A stretch of DNA of 64,000 nucleotides from positions 4,246,001 through 4,310,000 of the forward strand of contig NC_066600.1 of NCBI RefSeq assembly GCF_905475345.1, in the 5' to 3' direction. The notes under the pieces are model-generated. The model did not search any database. It was not told where the DNA came from and was given only the letters and a program-made list of their open reading frames with translations. Each line of letters starts with the position of its first letter. Position 1 is the first letter of the stretch. The translations under genes and the position numbers were made by a program. Shown here in pieces: positions 39,570-53,098 of the stretch. This DNA comes from Vespula vulgaris (Eukaryota > Arthropoda > Insecta > Hymenoptera > Vespidae).

Positions 39570-40926
39570 GAAGGGGAGAGGGAGAGGAAAGGACAACAAA
39601 ATCATCTTTACAAATGTTTGAAGAGACTGCAACGCGAAGGAATATTAATTAGAAATCTTTATTCAGGCAACCGTGCTTATATTTACCATCGTTAAACCCT
39701 TCTGTATTTGCATTTATTCCTATTTTAATTCGAAAGCTGCTTAATCGCGATCCTGTCGTGAGTGAGTGCAATTGTATGTTTGTATGTATACGTTCGTATT
39801 TTTTTGGTTTATTTTAGTTCATTTCACGAAGGACTAGAGAAAAGTAATTAAAAAATGGCGAATAAAACTGATCGACATCTTGCAGTAAATTCTAAAAGCA
39901 TTCTTAACATTTTTGTCGCTTTCAATCTACTATTTGAACTTTTGTATAACGATTATTAATCAATATATTTATTTATACGCTTATAAACTTATAAGCATGT
40001 ATATTGTAAGTTCATTTCACTTAAAATAATATGTAATAAACATTTAAATCCACGGAAATGAACAAATTCTCTTTTTTAAAAAATCTTTTTGTTTGAAAAA
40101 TATAAAAACAAAATATGTATATATGAATAATAATAATTAAATCATAATTATCAGAATTAAATAATATTGAAAAAAGTATAGGAATTATGATCGAATTATT
40201 TATTGAAATTTAAATATTATCCAAGAAAATTTTCTTCAAATATATTGATGCTTATTAGTCATAATACCGCTTTTAATTCCCTGCTACCAGACATTAGAAG
40301 ACGTTACAGAATACAAATTTATAACTGGTTTATTTTAATTTTAATTTTGTGTGTACGTCTCTTCTTTTTCTTTCTGTTTATATATTAACAATGAGAAGAA
40401 AGTTTTTAAAATTTTATTTCATAATAAAATACTACATTAACTCGATCATTTGCAAAAAGAGGTGAAAAGAAAAATACATCTCTCTAGTATTGACATCACA
40501 GACATTTATTATATTTTATTTGAATTAACTTCTATTAAGTTATTATGAGTTTTTATTATTTATATCAATAAATTATTTGGATTAATATATTACATAATAT
40601 TGTGTAATCGTACATGAGAGAAAATTCGAAACAAAAAGAATAGTAATTCAAAAAATATAAGAAGAAAAGGTAGATAAAAAAAGAGAGAGAGTCGTATATC
40701 GCGCATGCGTCACTATCCTTATATGAAAATTTGCTTCAATTACTATTATGATCGGTTAGGTAGTTTTCTTTATTAATACGTTACTTGTTTTACTTACTAA
40801 TAATTAAAACGAAATTCTCGACAATAGAATAACATAAATAAACCAAATGTGTTGCGTGCTAAATTATGATCATAAATTATTCACGTTCGTTTATAATGTC
40901 ATTTCATCGTGGTACGTGAGAGAGAT

Positions 40927-41356
40927 ATTAGATCCCAATAGGATCTAATAAGATCAGACAAGATCGATTAAGATCGAATTGAACTAAATAGGACCGAAGT
41001 GGATCGAATGGATTCAAATAATATCGAATTCTACAAAATAGGACCAAATAAAACCAAATATGATAGAATAGGATCAAATTGAATCAAATAGGACCAGAAA
41101 AGACCAAAAAGGATCACATAGGATTCAATAGGATCGAATCGGACCGAATAGGGCCAAATAGATGATAGAATAGGACCAAATAGGATCGAATAAAATAGAA
41201 TAGGATCAAGCAGGACCAAATAAAACTTAACAAAACATAATAGAACTAAATAGGATTAAATAATTTTGAATAGGAGCGAATAGGACCGAGTAGAACATTA
41301 TAGTACTGAATAAAATTGAACGGAATTGAATAGGACCGAATAGGACTAACTAGAAC
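40927..41356. repeat. Degenerate decamer minisatellite, about 430 bp
   Basis: Roughly 40 tandem copies of a 10-base unit with consensus near AATAGGACCA / AATAGGATCG, highly variable in bases and sometimes in length. On the minus strand it opens a 62-codon ORF with an obvious periodic pattern (DPIL.Y / FGPIL), an artefact of the repeat. A GC-richer segment without the repeat follows immediately (41366-41460). Confidence 0.93.
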
Positions 41357-42899
41357 CGAATATTAACCTATCGGATCAGTTGATTTGGCTCGACTTAGCT
41401 GAGCCTGGCCCGGGTTGGATCGGTTCGTTTTTAATAGAGTCGGGTCGAATTATTTCGGACTGATAATAGGAAATAAAAAGTATTCCTATAATTTTTTTCA
41501 ACATTACTCACTGTTCACAACTATGTATTAATTATTAGTTATTTTGAATTGTAATGTAATTTATAATAACATTGTTGTATGTACCCATTGAATTCATTTT
41601 GCTATTCTCTACGTTATTATTAAACAGAAACACTGATTACATTTAAAAAGAGTTAGGGTGACCTTGTTTTTTTTTCTTTTTTATCGAAAAAAAAAGTATT
41701 TTGCCAATGATTATTATTATAACTTATTGCCGGTTAAAAAGTTTGAAATTGTTATTCATGATATTTTCTTTTTGTCAGATTTTATTTCAAATTTTCTTTG
41801 TAAATGCTTTAAAAATCATGGTTATTGTTAAGAGAATCATCCTAAGTGTCTGTATATTTAGCGTTTATTATAAATGTATACTTGAATAGATACGTATTAG
41901 ATTTAATATACGATGTGATTTTGACGCTACTGGGGAAAATATGTAATATCTTTTTTTACTCTCGCTTTAACCAATCTACTATTTAATTTTATGAACATGT
42001 TGGCATGAGAATAAAAATGAAGAAGGATCGTGCAAGCATTGAGAATCTTTTCATAAGATATCTTCGCACCTTAAATGCATCTTCGAGGTAAACGTTTGCT
42101 TGTGGTGGGATCGTAGCCAAGGAATATCTTGATTCGAATAAATCTCCTGTGAGTCGAGGATTCACACGTCCTATACCATACCGAAGGGAAGTATTTTCCC
42201 GTGACGAGTGCGCGTATAATGGTGGATGTTTCAAATATATTGTAGAGATCTAATGCCACCTATGAATTCTAAACAAGCATAGAGATATCCGGCTATGCTT
42301 CTCTGGTAAACATAATTACGCGTACTCATATTCACGTAGGTGCTTTATAAACTACCTCCATCATTTGCAACTCGGCAATTGAAATCTAAGTGTACGATGT
42401 ATATAGACTTAACGCTCTGTCTATACATGGACTGTTTCTATTCTAACCACTCGGGATATTATCGAATAACGAGAATAAAGAGGAAAAGATAAAAGAGAAT
42501 TGTATAAAAAGAACAAGGATCCTTTTATATTGTTAAAGTTCTTTGGTTTAATATTTCAATGGAACTTTTCATAGTGTTCTTAATTGTATCAAATTTTCTA
42601 TACGGCGAAAGTCGCTCGATTTGCATTCGTAACTACTTAGGTACATATTTCGAGATAGGAAGGCTAAGTAAACTCGCGAGTAAATCTTTCGTGGATCTTC
42701 GTATTTACGAACCTTCCGTGCCAGAAAATCTATGACAAAATCCACATTTACGTTCCTCCATGCAATACGATTTCATGAAATTGGGTGTTGGCTCTGCCCT
42801 GTCGATAACTGAAACGAGATAAAATATCGAAAGATTTTCGACTTACTAATGATATTTAATAAATTAACATAAAACCCTAAAAATCAAACTTTTGTTCCA

Positions 42900-42940
42900 T
42901 TAACTCATTCATATGTCGTAATACGACATAAACAGATATA
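42900..42940. mobile_element. Possible single piggyBac-like terminus
   Basis: TTAA at 42900-42903 is followed by CTCATTC and then the near-palindrome tatgtcgtaatacgacata. This resembles the left end of the MITE at 16664 (TTAA, CACATTCGA, then a palindromic acgtag..ctacgt motif). No matching right end was found, so it may be a truncated copy or a coincidence. Confidence 0.25.
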
Positions 42941-45427
42941 AGTTAAAACGGGAACAAGGTAAATCGTATTATCTCTTTATCATATTTATTCGAAAATGGT
43001 TTTCACGTAGAGCAGCACTGTACTCGACAGGTTCTCCTGTGAAAGCTCGAACGTCACGCATTTTGTGGTAACTCGAAAGAAAGTCGATCCGCGTTGGTGG
43101 TGTTACTGAAACCAACCCCTTTTGACTAACGCATCCAACGGCTTGAAACGTGGCGTTCTCATGAAACGAAACGATTTAAATTCATCCTGCCGTGTTCAAT
43201 GATTTTTACGAAAAAAGAGAAAGAAGAAAAAAGAAAGAAAACAAAAACCTATGCATTGGAATAAAAAAAATAACAAACAAACGAAAGAAAGAAGAAAAAA
43301 AGAAGGGAGAAAAAAGAAACTTCGAAAGGGTATACAAACGTATTGTATATATTCCCTTTCTTCTTGTAACGATTCCTCTCTGTCTCTTGAAATTTCTTCG
43401 ATATTCGTCTCGTATTATATTTTATTCCGATAAACCTATCGCTTGTCCGATATATCGATAACGTCTACCTGTCTCCTTTACGATTGGAAAACCGATCTCT
43501 TATAACGGATTAGCCTTAACAGTCGGATTAATTTCCCATGAAATATGTTTACGGCGGTAGCTCTTAATTTCGAAAGTGTCAGGTGACAGCGTGTCCGTTA
43601 GAAGCAATAACAGCTGCCATTAGAAAATCATCGATCAGTAGTTACAGGGGGTTTTGGAGAGATAGAGAGAGACAGAGAGAGAAACAGAGAGGGGTTGAAT
43701 GCGAGAGAGAGAGAGAGAGAAAGAGGGGGGAGGGGGTTGAATGCAAGAGAGGAGGCGAGGACACATCAGGAGAGAAACTGCAAACGCTTGCCATGGACGT
43801 TCGACCTGTTTCGAATGGTGACCCCTCACTCTCCTCATGCACGCTCCGTTTCGACCTCATATTCACTGTGATTTATCGTATTCGCATGTGCAACCGCATG
43901 TAGACGCGTCATTCCGTGCAGTAGGAGTAGGTGGATCAGATCAGGCTCGTAGATCATCGGTACTGAGAACGTCTATAGGGACTTACAGAATATAATACCA
44001 TGGACCAAATAAACTCAGTTTCGACCGATGGTTATCTCGAAGGAAAGAAAAATACAAGAGGAAAAAAGAGAGAAAATTCCGAGGGAAAATAAGAGGAATC
44101 TGTACCGTCGGTTGATTTCAAAGACACTTTCTCTTTTTCTCTCTTTCTATTTCTCTTTCTCTCTTATACGAACAAGTAAACCCTCATTCAGAGAGTCGAA
44201 GTAGAGAAGGAATCGTTAGGATCGATCTGATGGTCTTTATTTTCTTTCATTTGGTAGGAACCTACGAGTAGTTCTTGTTCTGGTCCTCGTTCTCATTCTC
44301 ATTGTCGTCGATTCTCTATCACTTTGAGATTTCAAGAACCTTTCCTTTCTGTCTCTTTTATCTTTCTTCTTCTTCTTCTTCTTTTTCTTCTTCTTTTTTT
44401 TTTCTTCCTCCTTCCTAATCAAAACTCATGATTTCCTTCATGTATGTAAGGGACACAGTTCTGTATCAAACATAACTTGGCAATTTTTCTTTTATTGCTT
44501 AGTATAAGTTAAATAAATCCAATAGGAAATATGTAAAGTAAGTAAAAAAAGAAAAAAAACAAACGAGATATATACAGATAAAAGTTTATAAATTACATTT
44601 GTAGCAGTAAAAACCTTTTTTCTTTTCTTTTCTTTTCTTTTTCTCTCTCTCTCTCTCTCTCTTTTTTTAAATCTTGTTATCTATTATATTCATTCAACAA
44701 ATGTATTACTTTTAAAGGAGATACGATTTAAACGATCGGTTTCTCAAATCTAAATACAATTTCAAATATTCTATAACTTGTTAGTAAAACTTGGATAAAA
44801 ATGTATATCGAAAAGGAAATATAACATATACATAAAATATCGTAAACGGTACGATCTTGACAACTCTTTTCACTGTATCATGAAAAATATATAAAACGAA
44901 GTAAATGTAAAGGAAGAAATAACTGCACTACGATCGTTCTCGTAAAAATTCATATAATGATATTAATAGAAAATTAAATAAAAGAAAAGAAAAACAAAAA
45001 TCGAATATAGGAATTGCGTTATCTGCTAATTCCTACTATAAATGTAATACTGTTTAAGTTAAAGAAAAAGAAAAAGAAAATGAGAAAAGAAAGAAGGAAC
45101 ACCGATTTTCTTTCTATAAAATCAATTAGATTCGATCGTACGATTTTATTCGAACGTAAATAAACGAAAGAAATATAAAGAGAAATCGACGTTCCTGATA
45201 GTTCGATTAAATAGCTAAGGAATACAAATTCTTAAGTCGTTCGTGTCCGAATCGTTGCTCACACAAAGTAAGTCAAAGTCTAGACGCATCGTCGAAATGT
45301 AGGGGTTGTGAAAGGGATAGAAGAATGATACTTTAGCACGGACAAGTAACCCTATAAAGGACACAGGATCGATTGAACGAGCAATGGCTTTTCCTTTAGA
45401 CTCTCTACATTGCATAGTTACAATGAA

Positions 45428-45428
<1 letters not shown>

Positions 45429-45483
<55 letters not shown>

Positions 45484-45497
45484 GAAAGCAAAATACG

Positions 45498-45557
<60 letters not shown>

Positions 45558-45562
45558 ATTTC
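45429..45562. repeat. (GA)n and (CT)n head-to-head pair, potential long hairpin
   Basis: About 50 bases of GA repeats (45429-45480) are followed, after a 20-base spacer, by about 60 bases of CT repeats (45501-45562). The arms are reverse complements, so one strand can fold into a stem of around 50 bp. The outer flanks (caatgaaaga and ctctcatttcg) are also loosely complementary. Confidence 0.92.
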
Positions 45563-45746
45563 GATCGTTTGATACGATCTTTTCCTTTCTCGTTGCGTAT
45601 ATAACGCACACTACGAAGAGAATGTTATTTGCGTTCGAATACTCGCAGAATTTCTGCAAGTGGCAAAAGGGGAAAAGAGAAATAGAGAAGCGTTGAATTA
45701 TCTGTCTTTCCCTTTCTCACAGATATACGATAAAGTACACAACTTT

Positions 45747-45749
<3 letters not shown>

Positions 45750-45796
<47 letters not shown>

Positions 45797-45831
45797 ACAT
45801 CTGTGTATGTAGAGACATATATAAAATACGA

Positions 45832-45872
<41 letters not shown>

Positions 45873-45889
45873 TCTCTCTTTCTCTCTCT
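45750..45889. repeat. (TA)n and (CT)n compound microsatellites
   Basis: Perfect TA alternation at 45750-45793, about 40 bases of complex sequence, then CT repeats at 45836-45889. All overlapping ORFs derive from these repeats. Confidence 0.92.
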
Positions 45890-46344
45890 TCTATACTCAC
45901 CATATCTCTAACTCTATCTTTCTCTTGCACTTTCTATCGTGGCTTTGGAATTTGCAAGCGTTCTCAGTCGCGGTGGGATACCTCGAAGGGAATTCGGGAA
46001 CATCGGGGATTCCCGTGCGTTTGCCTTTTACGCGAACGGAAGAAAAAGATACTACTGGTAGTGGTAGTGTTGGTACTGGTTGGTAGTGGTGATGATAGTG
46101 GATGGTGGTGCTGCTTGTCCGTGGGTTACCGATGAAAATTTTCCAGATAGAAGCGTAAGGAAAGATCGTGGATGGCTTTCGAATTCTATCCCGCTTCGTA
46201 TGGAATGTCAACAATCGCGGTGATATCGCGGAAACGTCAGAGATGTTTTGACAAAGAATGAAAATGCAACGCGCACGAAGATCGCCCTTTCTTCTTTTTA
46301 CCCTTCTTTTCTTTCTTATTTCATCTCTCTCGCTTCCACATCTA

Positions 46345-46345
46345 C

Positions 46346-46392
<47 letters not shown>

Positions 46393-46415
46393 TATATATA
46401 TACATATACATATAC
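46345..46415. repeat. TA-rich repeat with TACA interruptions
   Basis: Alternating TA with a few C substitutions over about 70 bases. Confidence 0.9.
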
Positions 46416-47755
46416 TTATTTCTTGGTAATCCGTGTCTTTTATGTAAAACGCAAGCATGTATACTCACGAAAATAGATCCTTTGACCGTGAGTTTGCGTT
46501 CACAAGAATTCTAGAAAAATATGTGTGTGTATGTGTATTCTCCTTTTACACTCCGGATATTTTATGTTTGTTTATTTTTTTTCTTTTTCTTTCATTATTT
46601 TTTTTTTTCTTTCCCTTCTCATGTTTCTTTCTTTTTTTTTGTCGTCTTTTAATAAATGAAAAATTGCCTGGGAATGAAACTATTCAGGACGACGTTGCAT
46701 AGGAATTCATCGTTCGTGTTGCGATAATATCTACGAGAGAAATCGTGTCGTTGATGTGATAAACGGGATCAGTCTTTTCTTTTATCAGCGTAAATAAAAA
46801 ATACGAGATAAAAAGACGAACGTGTTAATAACGGGGATAAGCGTGGAGAAGAGTAAACATTTTGCATAGAAATGAAATTTGATTGGAGATTCTATCTGCG
46901 TAATCTCTGGATTATATTTAAAACGATGATGGCGATGAAGAAAACGAGGATACACATTAAAAAATTATACGCTATATGCTTATATACATATATTTATTCA
47001 TGTATTGTATTAACATAAATAAATTGTAAATATTGATATCACGTGGAATATTATACGGTAATATGGATAATCTAAAAAAAGAATAATCGACTGTAAAAAC
47101 CCATTGAATATATAAATAAAGAGTTTGAAGCTGAAAATGTAAATAATACGAGAAACAAAAGTTAAAAACAAAAATTTTTGTCTTTCCCTTTTTATCTCTT
47201 TTTAAACATTTTTTATTTTAAAATATGTATAAATTTAAATGAAAGTCAACAACTAAATGTTTCATAAATAAAAATTAAAGAGCGTATATTTTACCCCCGT
47301 ATGTAGAACATAGAATAGGGTAATTTTTTGAATTTAATCCGATTATCAAATTCTACAAATGAGAGTCGATTCATCATTGTCACTTTCAATTTTAACTCTT
47401 GAGTAATCTGCCCACTTTTTGCACTACACACATTTTATACAATACATATTTCATATTGAATACAATATTCATATTGAATATAATATAAATTCAATATAAT
47501 ATTATAAACACATATCATATTTTTATTTTCTTCAGAGATTTTCTATATATAATATTATTTTTCAATATATGATACAGAGTTGTGTAAACGTAATATTTTT
47601 TATTTTCATAAAACTAACTTAAAAGAACGAAGAGTTATATAAACTTTGAACAATGACAATTAATTATCTATAATAATAATAATCTTAATAATAATTATAT
47701 GAATAATTTTCAAAACTCATTTTTTCTAAATTCCTTATGTAAAATTTTCATCTAA

Positions 47756-47758
<3 letters not shown>

Positions 47759-47804
<46 letters not shown>

Positions 47805-47925
47805 ACTTCATTCCAAGAAGTCAAGAAGTCGTTTCTAACATAAATTCTGGGAACAAACTGACATTGCAGGGGTTTCTCAAGACAACGCCCTTAGGTGCAA
47901 TTCGCAACATGGCTGATAGAGAAAA

Positions 47926-47982
<57 letters not shown>
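47759..47982. repeat. (TA)n at 47759-47801 and (GA)n at 47936-47982
   Basis: Two simple repeats separated by 130 bases of complex sequence. The 79-codon ORF linking them (YIYI... to ...RERE) has no recognisable domain. Confidence 0.9.
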
Positions 47983-47987
<5 letters not shown>

Positions 47988-48329
47988 GAAAATGAAGGGA
48001 GAAATGTTGTCTCGGTAGATTTGGAAGAATGAAAACGCTCTCTCGTGCTATACGAGTCTTCTCTGGTCTAAAACGTAACCTGCTGTCATTGCTATTCTCG
48101 TAGCACCTTGAGAAATCCGGTATGTGTATATATCTGATAACGGACCGTCCGCAGGTTTAGGACATGCCAAGAAGACGTGGTATTTACGTGATCTTCCCTT
48201 GTCGTAAACTGCCTCGTTTGTTCAACAATCATTGTCTCTATTCTATACAAGAGTAACATGATAGCGTCATCTTCCTTGTCTCAACCTTCTGTTAATCCTG
48301 TTGCCGGTTTTCAACTATCTAGATCTTTC

Positions 48330-48363
<34 letters not shown>

Positions 48364-48715
48364 ATTCTATTCTATATTCCCATTTAGTTACCCTTCACTC
48401 TCTATACATTTTCTCAGACTTCATTCCTTCAGTTCCACCTTCGAAGAATCTCCTTCTCTTTACCTCTCGTCGTGACTAAACTCGAACTCGGTGCTGCACC
48501 TTCTCCTTGAAGTTCGAACTCGCATTCAAACCGTGCATGCCCCAAGACGTACCACGGTTGAATCGTTTTCTTGGTTTTCTCTAATTGAACGGTACACATC
48601 GGATTTAACCTTCGACGGCGTAGCTCGTTTGCGCTTACCCCGTTGCGCGAAACCTCCTGCATTCCTAAGTGGTCGTCTTTGCTTCCTCTTCTACTCCTCC
48701 CTCTTTCTATTCTTC

Positions 48716-48755
<40 letters not shown>

Positions 48756-50020
48756 TTCTCTCTCCTCCAATCTCTTTCTCACTTCTCTTTTATTCGTCTC
48801 TTCTAATTACGATTCCCTTTATTCTCCGCGTTACGATGCGACATTCCTATTCGTGGAAGAAAATATCGAGAGCCTTCGTGACTCATAAAGTTTAGTGCTT
48901 CTTTAATGTACTGACAAAGAAATGTACATCTTCCAAGAAGAAAACTTGAGGATGCGAATATATTTAATTTCGAAAGAGAACTTTCGAGAGAACACGAACA
49001 ATTTTTCTCTTCTTCTTCTTTTTTCTATTTTTTTTCCTTAAACAAGTTTTTCTAATTTAAGAAAATATATCGTAAATATATAACATTGTAATGTTTCAAG
49101 ATATACGTGTGTATTTTTAATCTAATTGATTTAATTTTTTCTTTATTTAATTGTTCAATCTGATTTAATTGATTACGTGTGATCATTGATCTGTTTGAAG
49201 TAAAATTTTTTTTTGCGGATGATAGATACTCTTGAAAGATTACGTATACATTGATCTTTATATATTAACAAGTTATCACCGATGTAACGTTTAATTTAGT
49301 TAAGAAAACGAATGTGTAAAAAATAATTTTATTATAATTGCTTTCAAAATATATATGTAAGTACGTGAATGATGATTAAAATAAAAAAAAAAAAAAAAAA
49401 ACAGAAACCAATCAAATAAACGTTGTCAGAGAAGAAACTACTATTTATAACGAATAAATAAAAAAAAGTTATAGCGAGGAAAGTTAAAAAAAAAAAATTT
49501 GATCGACTATACTCTCAACAAATGAAAAATATGGATTGTAAGTTTCTAGACTATTTTAAAGATCAATTATTTGATTTTTAATATAGCAACAACACTTTCG
49601 ACTAATTTATTTATTTATTTATTTATTTATTTATTCAATTTACTAATTAATTAATTAATTGAATAATTAATTTATTTATTCTTTTCATATGGTAAAGCCA
49701 TTAATGTAACCATTAGAAATTTGTTTACAATCTGACAGAAAAATAAAGAAAAGAAAAGACAAATTAGTTTGAAAAGATCTTGAGAACGAGAAAATTGATT
49801 CTTAAGATCACCTGAGAAATTTGGACCCAATCTTATTCTCTTCTCGAATTGTATTTAAACTAACTGGGAGATAAAGTATTGGTTGTTATTCAGTCCTCAC
49901 TATGAACTCGCTTTTGTCATTGAGTGACTTTGGTAGTTTTGAACTCTGTCTTCCGACGTTGTTGTTGCATCGCTGTCGTCTTCGTGTTCGTACCTTGCCA
50001 ACAGCCTCCCAATCCTCCTC

Positions 50021-50038
50021 TCTCTCTCTCTCTCTCTT

Positions 50039-50086
<48 letters not shown>
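50021..50086. repeat. (CT)n microsatellite, about 66 bp
   Basis: CT repeats with one TTTC interruption near 50038. Confidence 0.94.
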
Positions 50087-51584
50087 AATTCCCATCGTCG
50101 TCGTCTCACCTAATCTCTCACGAGGGAAACATTTTCTCGATTTTCCGCGGTGCTTTCCCGAGGATATTCGAGAAGAAAGGCCACGTCACTTAGAGACACA
50201 CTGAACCCTTTCCTGCTTTTCCTCGTAAACTGTATTCAAGACGAGTATAATCGTTTTCATCCGCTTTACTCTTGAGATTAAATTTTATGCGCTCCGGCGT
50301 GTTCCGTTTTCGAATTTTCTCTCGTTCTCTCGTTCGTTCCTATGAAATAATCACCTGCCATACAAAAATTTCCTTTATCCTGTGGTATCAGAAGAAAAAT
50401 AATTATTAAAGACGTGATATTTTCAAGAAAAAGTAATAAGCGATTTCAATTAAATAGTTGATGGTTTTTCCCTTTTTTGTTTTCTTTTTTTTTTTCTTTT
50501 TTTTCCTTTATGATTTTATGCGAAAAAGTAATTTAACAGATTAGAATATAAACTAATTTATAATTCTATATGAAAATGGAGAAATCTGACATGTAGATTT
50601 TAATATGATAGGAATATCTGTGTAATAATTTTGAATGCTTTTTAATCAATATTATTTTATCATACTTGCAGACTTATTTTTTAAAGTTTTTGTTCAGGAA
50701 ACATTTACTTTCCTTTTTTTTTGCTTACTTTATTTGAAGTAAGCAAAAATATTTGCTTACCTTATCTGAATTTTTATGATACACATAAAATATTTAAACT
50801 TATGATTTAGATACTAAAGTTACACAAACAAACTTATTAAATCAATGATAGAAAATATAAAGATTAAGAAACGTGAATAAATGAATAACTTGTTTAAAAA
50901 ATCATAATAAAATCTCTTTGGATCTATAGAATATCGTTATGGTGTATAGCAATAAAAATTCACGTAGTAAAAATGAATTCTCTCTTAGCGATAATTTTTA
51001 AATCGATGATAAATATCTACCTCATGGTAGTTCAGAAACGAGGAAATTTGCACGAATTAAAATTCTCGATGATAGGTATATAAAAGAAAAAAGTTATGAA
51101 GCATATAAAAAGATATAAGGACAAAATTAATAGAGCATACTGATTAACTGGCTGCGAAAGTACGGAATTAGGATCAAAGGGAGACTAGTAAGAAAAAACC
51201 CATCAGATTTTACCTACAGTATAAAAACACTAATAAACTAATTAATAAAAATTTAATTAACCATAAAAAATTAATAAAACGTATAAAATACTAATAAAAG
51301 AATTAATTATGCTAGAATAATATCCCGATTAGAAAGAGATTAATTATTCTAAAATAATATCTAAAATATCTCAAATAATATCTAAAATAATAGATTAGCA
51401 TTATTATTAACGTGTTTAGATATTTTCTAAATGTCATAACGATTTAGTAAGGATTTTTTACAAAAAGAATTGTGAAAGAATGGCTGATGATAAATCAAAA
51501 ATTTAAACTGTCATCACTCATACGATATTTATTCTCAATCTTCTCTCATTTCTTTATTTATAGTTATCTTCACTACATACACAC

Positions 51585-51599
51585 ACACACATATATATA

Positions 51600-51640
<41 letters not shown>
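51585..51640. repeat. (CA)n/(TA)n compound microsatellite
   Basis: A short CA run followed by TA alternation with a single break near 51606. Confidence 0.93.
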
Positions 51641-51641
<1 letters not shown>

Positions 51642-52640
51642 GATCACATTACTGTAGAAATAAAAATAAGTATATATCATATCAAAAATAAAATATCATA
51701 AAATCAATAATTAATTAAGATTGCAAAGAAACAGTACATAAATGAAAATCAATAAAAAATAAACTATAAATTAATACAAAATGAGCTATAAATAGAGACA
51801 ACGATAAGTTTAAATAAAATAAATTAAATTAAAATGTAACTAATGTAGCATTGAAAATCTTGAAAATAAAATATTCTGACCTACGATCAATGACAGTATA
51901 ATGATTATATGCTCGTTAAAATATATGATCATTATTTTTAGATTTTATTATGAATGTTCAAGCGTGCATAACTAATCGTCGCACTGCCGTATCTTGAAAC
52001 GGAATGGAAATATATATATATATATATACACATCCACATAAATGATGAAAAAAGGAAGAAAAAAAGAAGAAAAGAAAGAAAAAAGAGGGAAAGTCAGTGA
52101 CGAATCTTCCGGTTGACAAATCGTAGGGTTGTTCATAACATGAACTCTCATAAAATGAGAGAAAACGACTGGCTTGAAAGTCTCGTTCTTGTTAGAGAAA
52201 CTGCGTCCTCGAAATGTGTCCTCCCTTTTTCGTAGAAATCGTTTCTACGGCCTTCAACGTGGCTTCTTTTGATCGTCGGAAATTAAATCGGATTGTATTA
52301 CAAGAGGATCGTTTTATCATTATTCTCTTTAGTTGTACAGATGATAAGTAATTTTTGAAAGAAGAGAAAGAGATAGCAGGTATTCGAGGAAAATTAATTT
52401 TCCAGAATACTCGACGTCTTTCATAATGACTAACTCACTTACAATGTCGGCTATCTTCGTCGTTTCAATAACGGCAAGAACATGATGCAGAATGCGGATA
52501 CATTAAGAAAGTTAGAATTCGTACGGATTGTTTCGTCGAAGTAGTCCGATCTCCGTAGCTGACATGAGAGCATTATTGCACGTAAATGGGAACGTAAAGC
52601 TTGAAAACGAGGATTCCTAAGGTCTAGAAAGAGATAGAAT

Positions 52641-52718
52641 AAGTAGTAGCAGCAGTAGCAGGAGCAGTAGTAGTAGTAGTAGTTGTAATAGTGTAGCAGC
52701 AGTGGCAGCAGCAACGAT

Positions 52719-52757
<39 letters not shown>
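52641..52757. repeat. (TAG)n/(CAG)n trinucleotide tract
   Basis: Imperfect AGT/AGC units, with about ten perfect TAG units at 52719-52757. The minus strand reads as poly-threonine/tyrosine/leucine and gives a 252-codon ORF that also overlaps the true exon at 53099 in antisense; I treat that ORF as spurious. Confidence 0.92.
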
Positions 52758-52758
<1 letters not shown>

Positions 52759-53060
52759 AGTAGTATAGGGCGAAGCTAGCATGAAAGACTCTTATTCGTT
52801 GGAGTAAGATGGCGTTGGCTTTGTGCTTGGAAGTAAAGAGAAAATAGCCGACGAGGGAGTCGATTCCAGATGAAAGGATTTCGTTAAAAGCAGATTTACA
52901 TTTCCTTGACTTCACTGCGTCGCCTTTTTGCCAACTTCTCTCGTTCGCATAAACGTTTTCTCGTGGTTGTTCGCCAACGCAAAATGTTCGGTTTTCCTTG
53001 GTTTCAAATGACGTTCCTACCATTGCTTGGCATCGAAAATCTTCAAGTTTAAATTCACGC

Positions 53061-53096
53061 TTGATTTCCATCTTGATTTCCATCTTGATTTCCCGC
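53061..53096 (+). promoter_or_regulatory. Triplicated 12-bp motif forming the 3' splice-site tract
   Basis: The motif ttgatttccatc occurs twice in tandem (53061-53072 and 53073-53084), and a third copy, ttgatttcccgc (53085-53096), runs straight into the acceptor AG at 53097-53098. The pyrimidine-rich region that should recruit the splicing machinery for this exon is therefore a small tandem repeat. Confidence 0.8.
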
Positions 53097-53098
53097 AG

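Larger units (their letters stand above)
20404..53098 (+). other. Intron C of the beat-like gene (about 32.7 kb)
   Basis: Donor gtaaga at 20404 and acceptor tcccgcag ending at 53098; phase 0 on both sides, so no exon is required in between. It is filled with AT-rich unique sequence, many microsatellites, MITE and other repeat remnants (listed separately) and some GC-richer islands near 21500-21600, 32740-32960, 33370-33640 and 35270-35900 that could be regulatory. No nested gene could be supported; the larger ORFs at 26035-26499, 33407-33862, 36143-36796 and 52451-53209 lack any recognisable domain and largely overlap repeats. Confidence 0.85.

Noticed and set aside
41031..41219. Minus strand ORF with periodic DPIL/FGPIL pattern resembling a repeat protein
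   Set aside because: The periodicity is exactly that of the decamer minisatellite, so it is a translation artefact.
20404..53098. Search for a CRISPR array among the repeats
   Set aside because: No set of short identical repeats separated by unique spacers of constant length exists. All arrays are contiguous tandem repeats in eukaryotic intron DNA.
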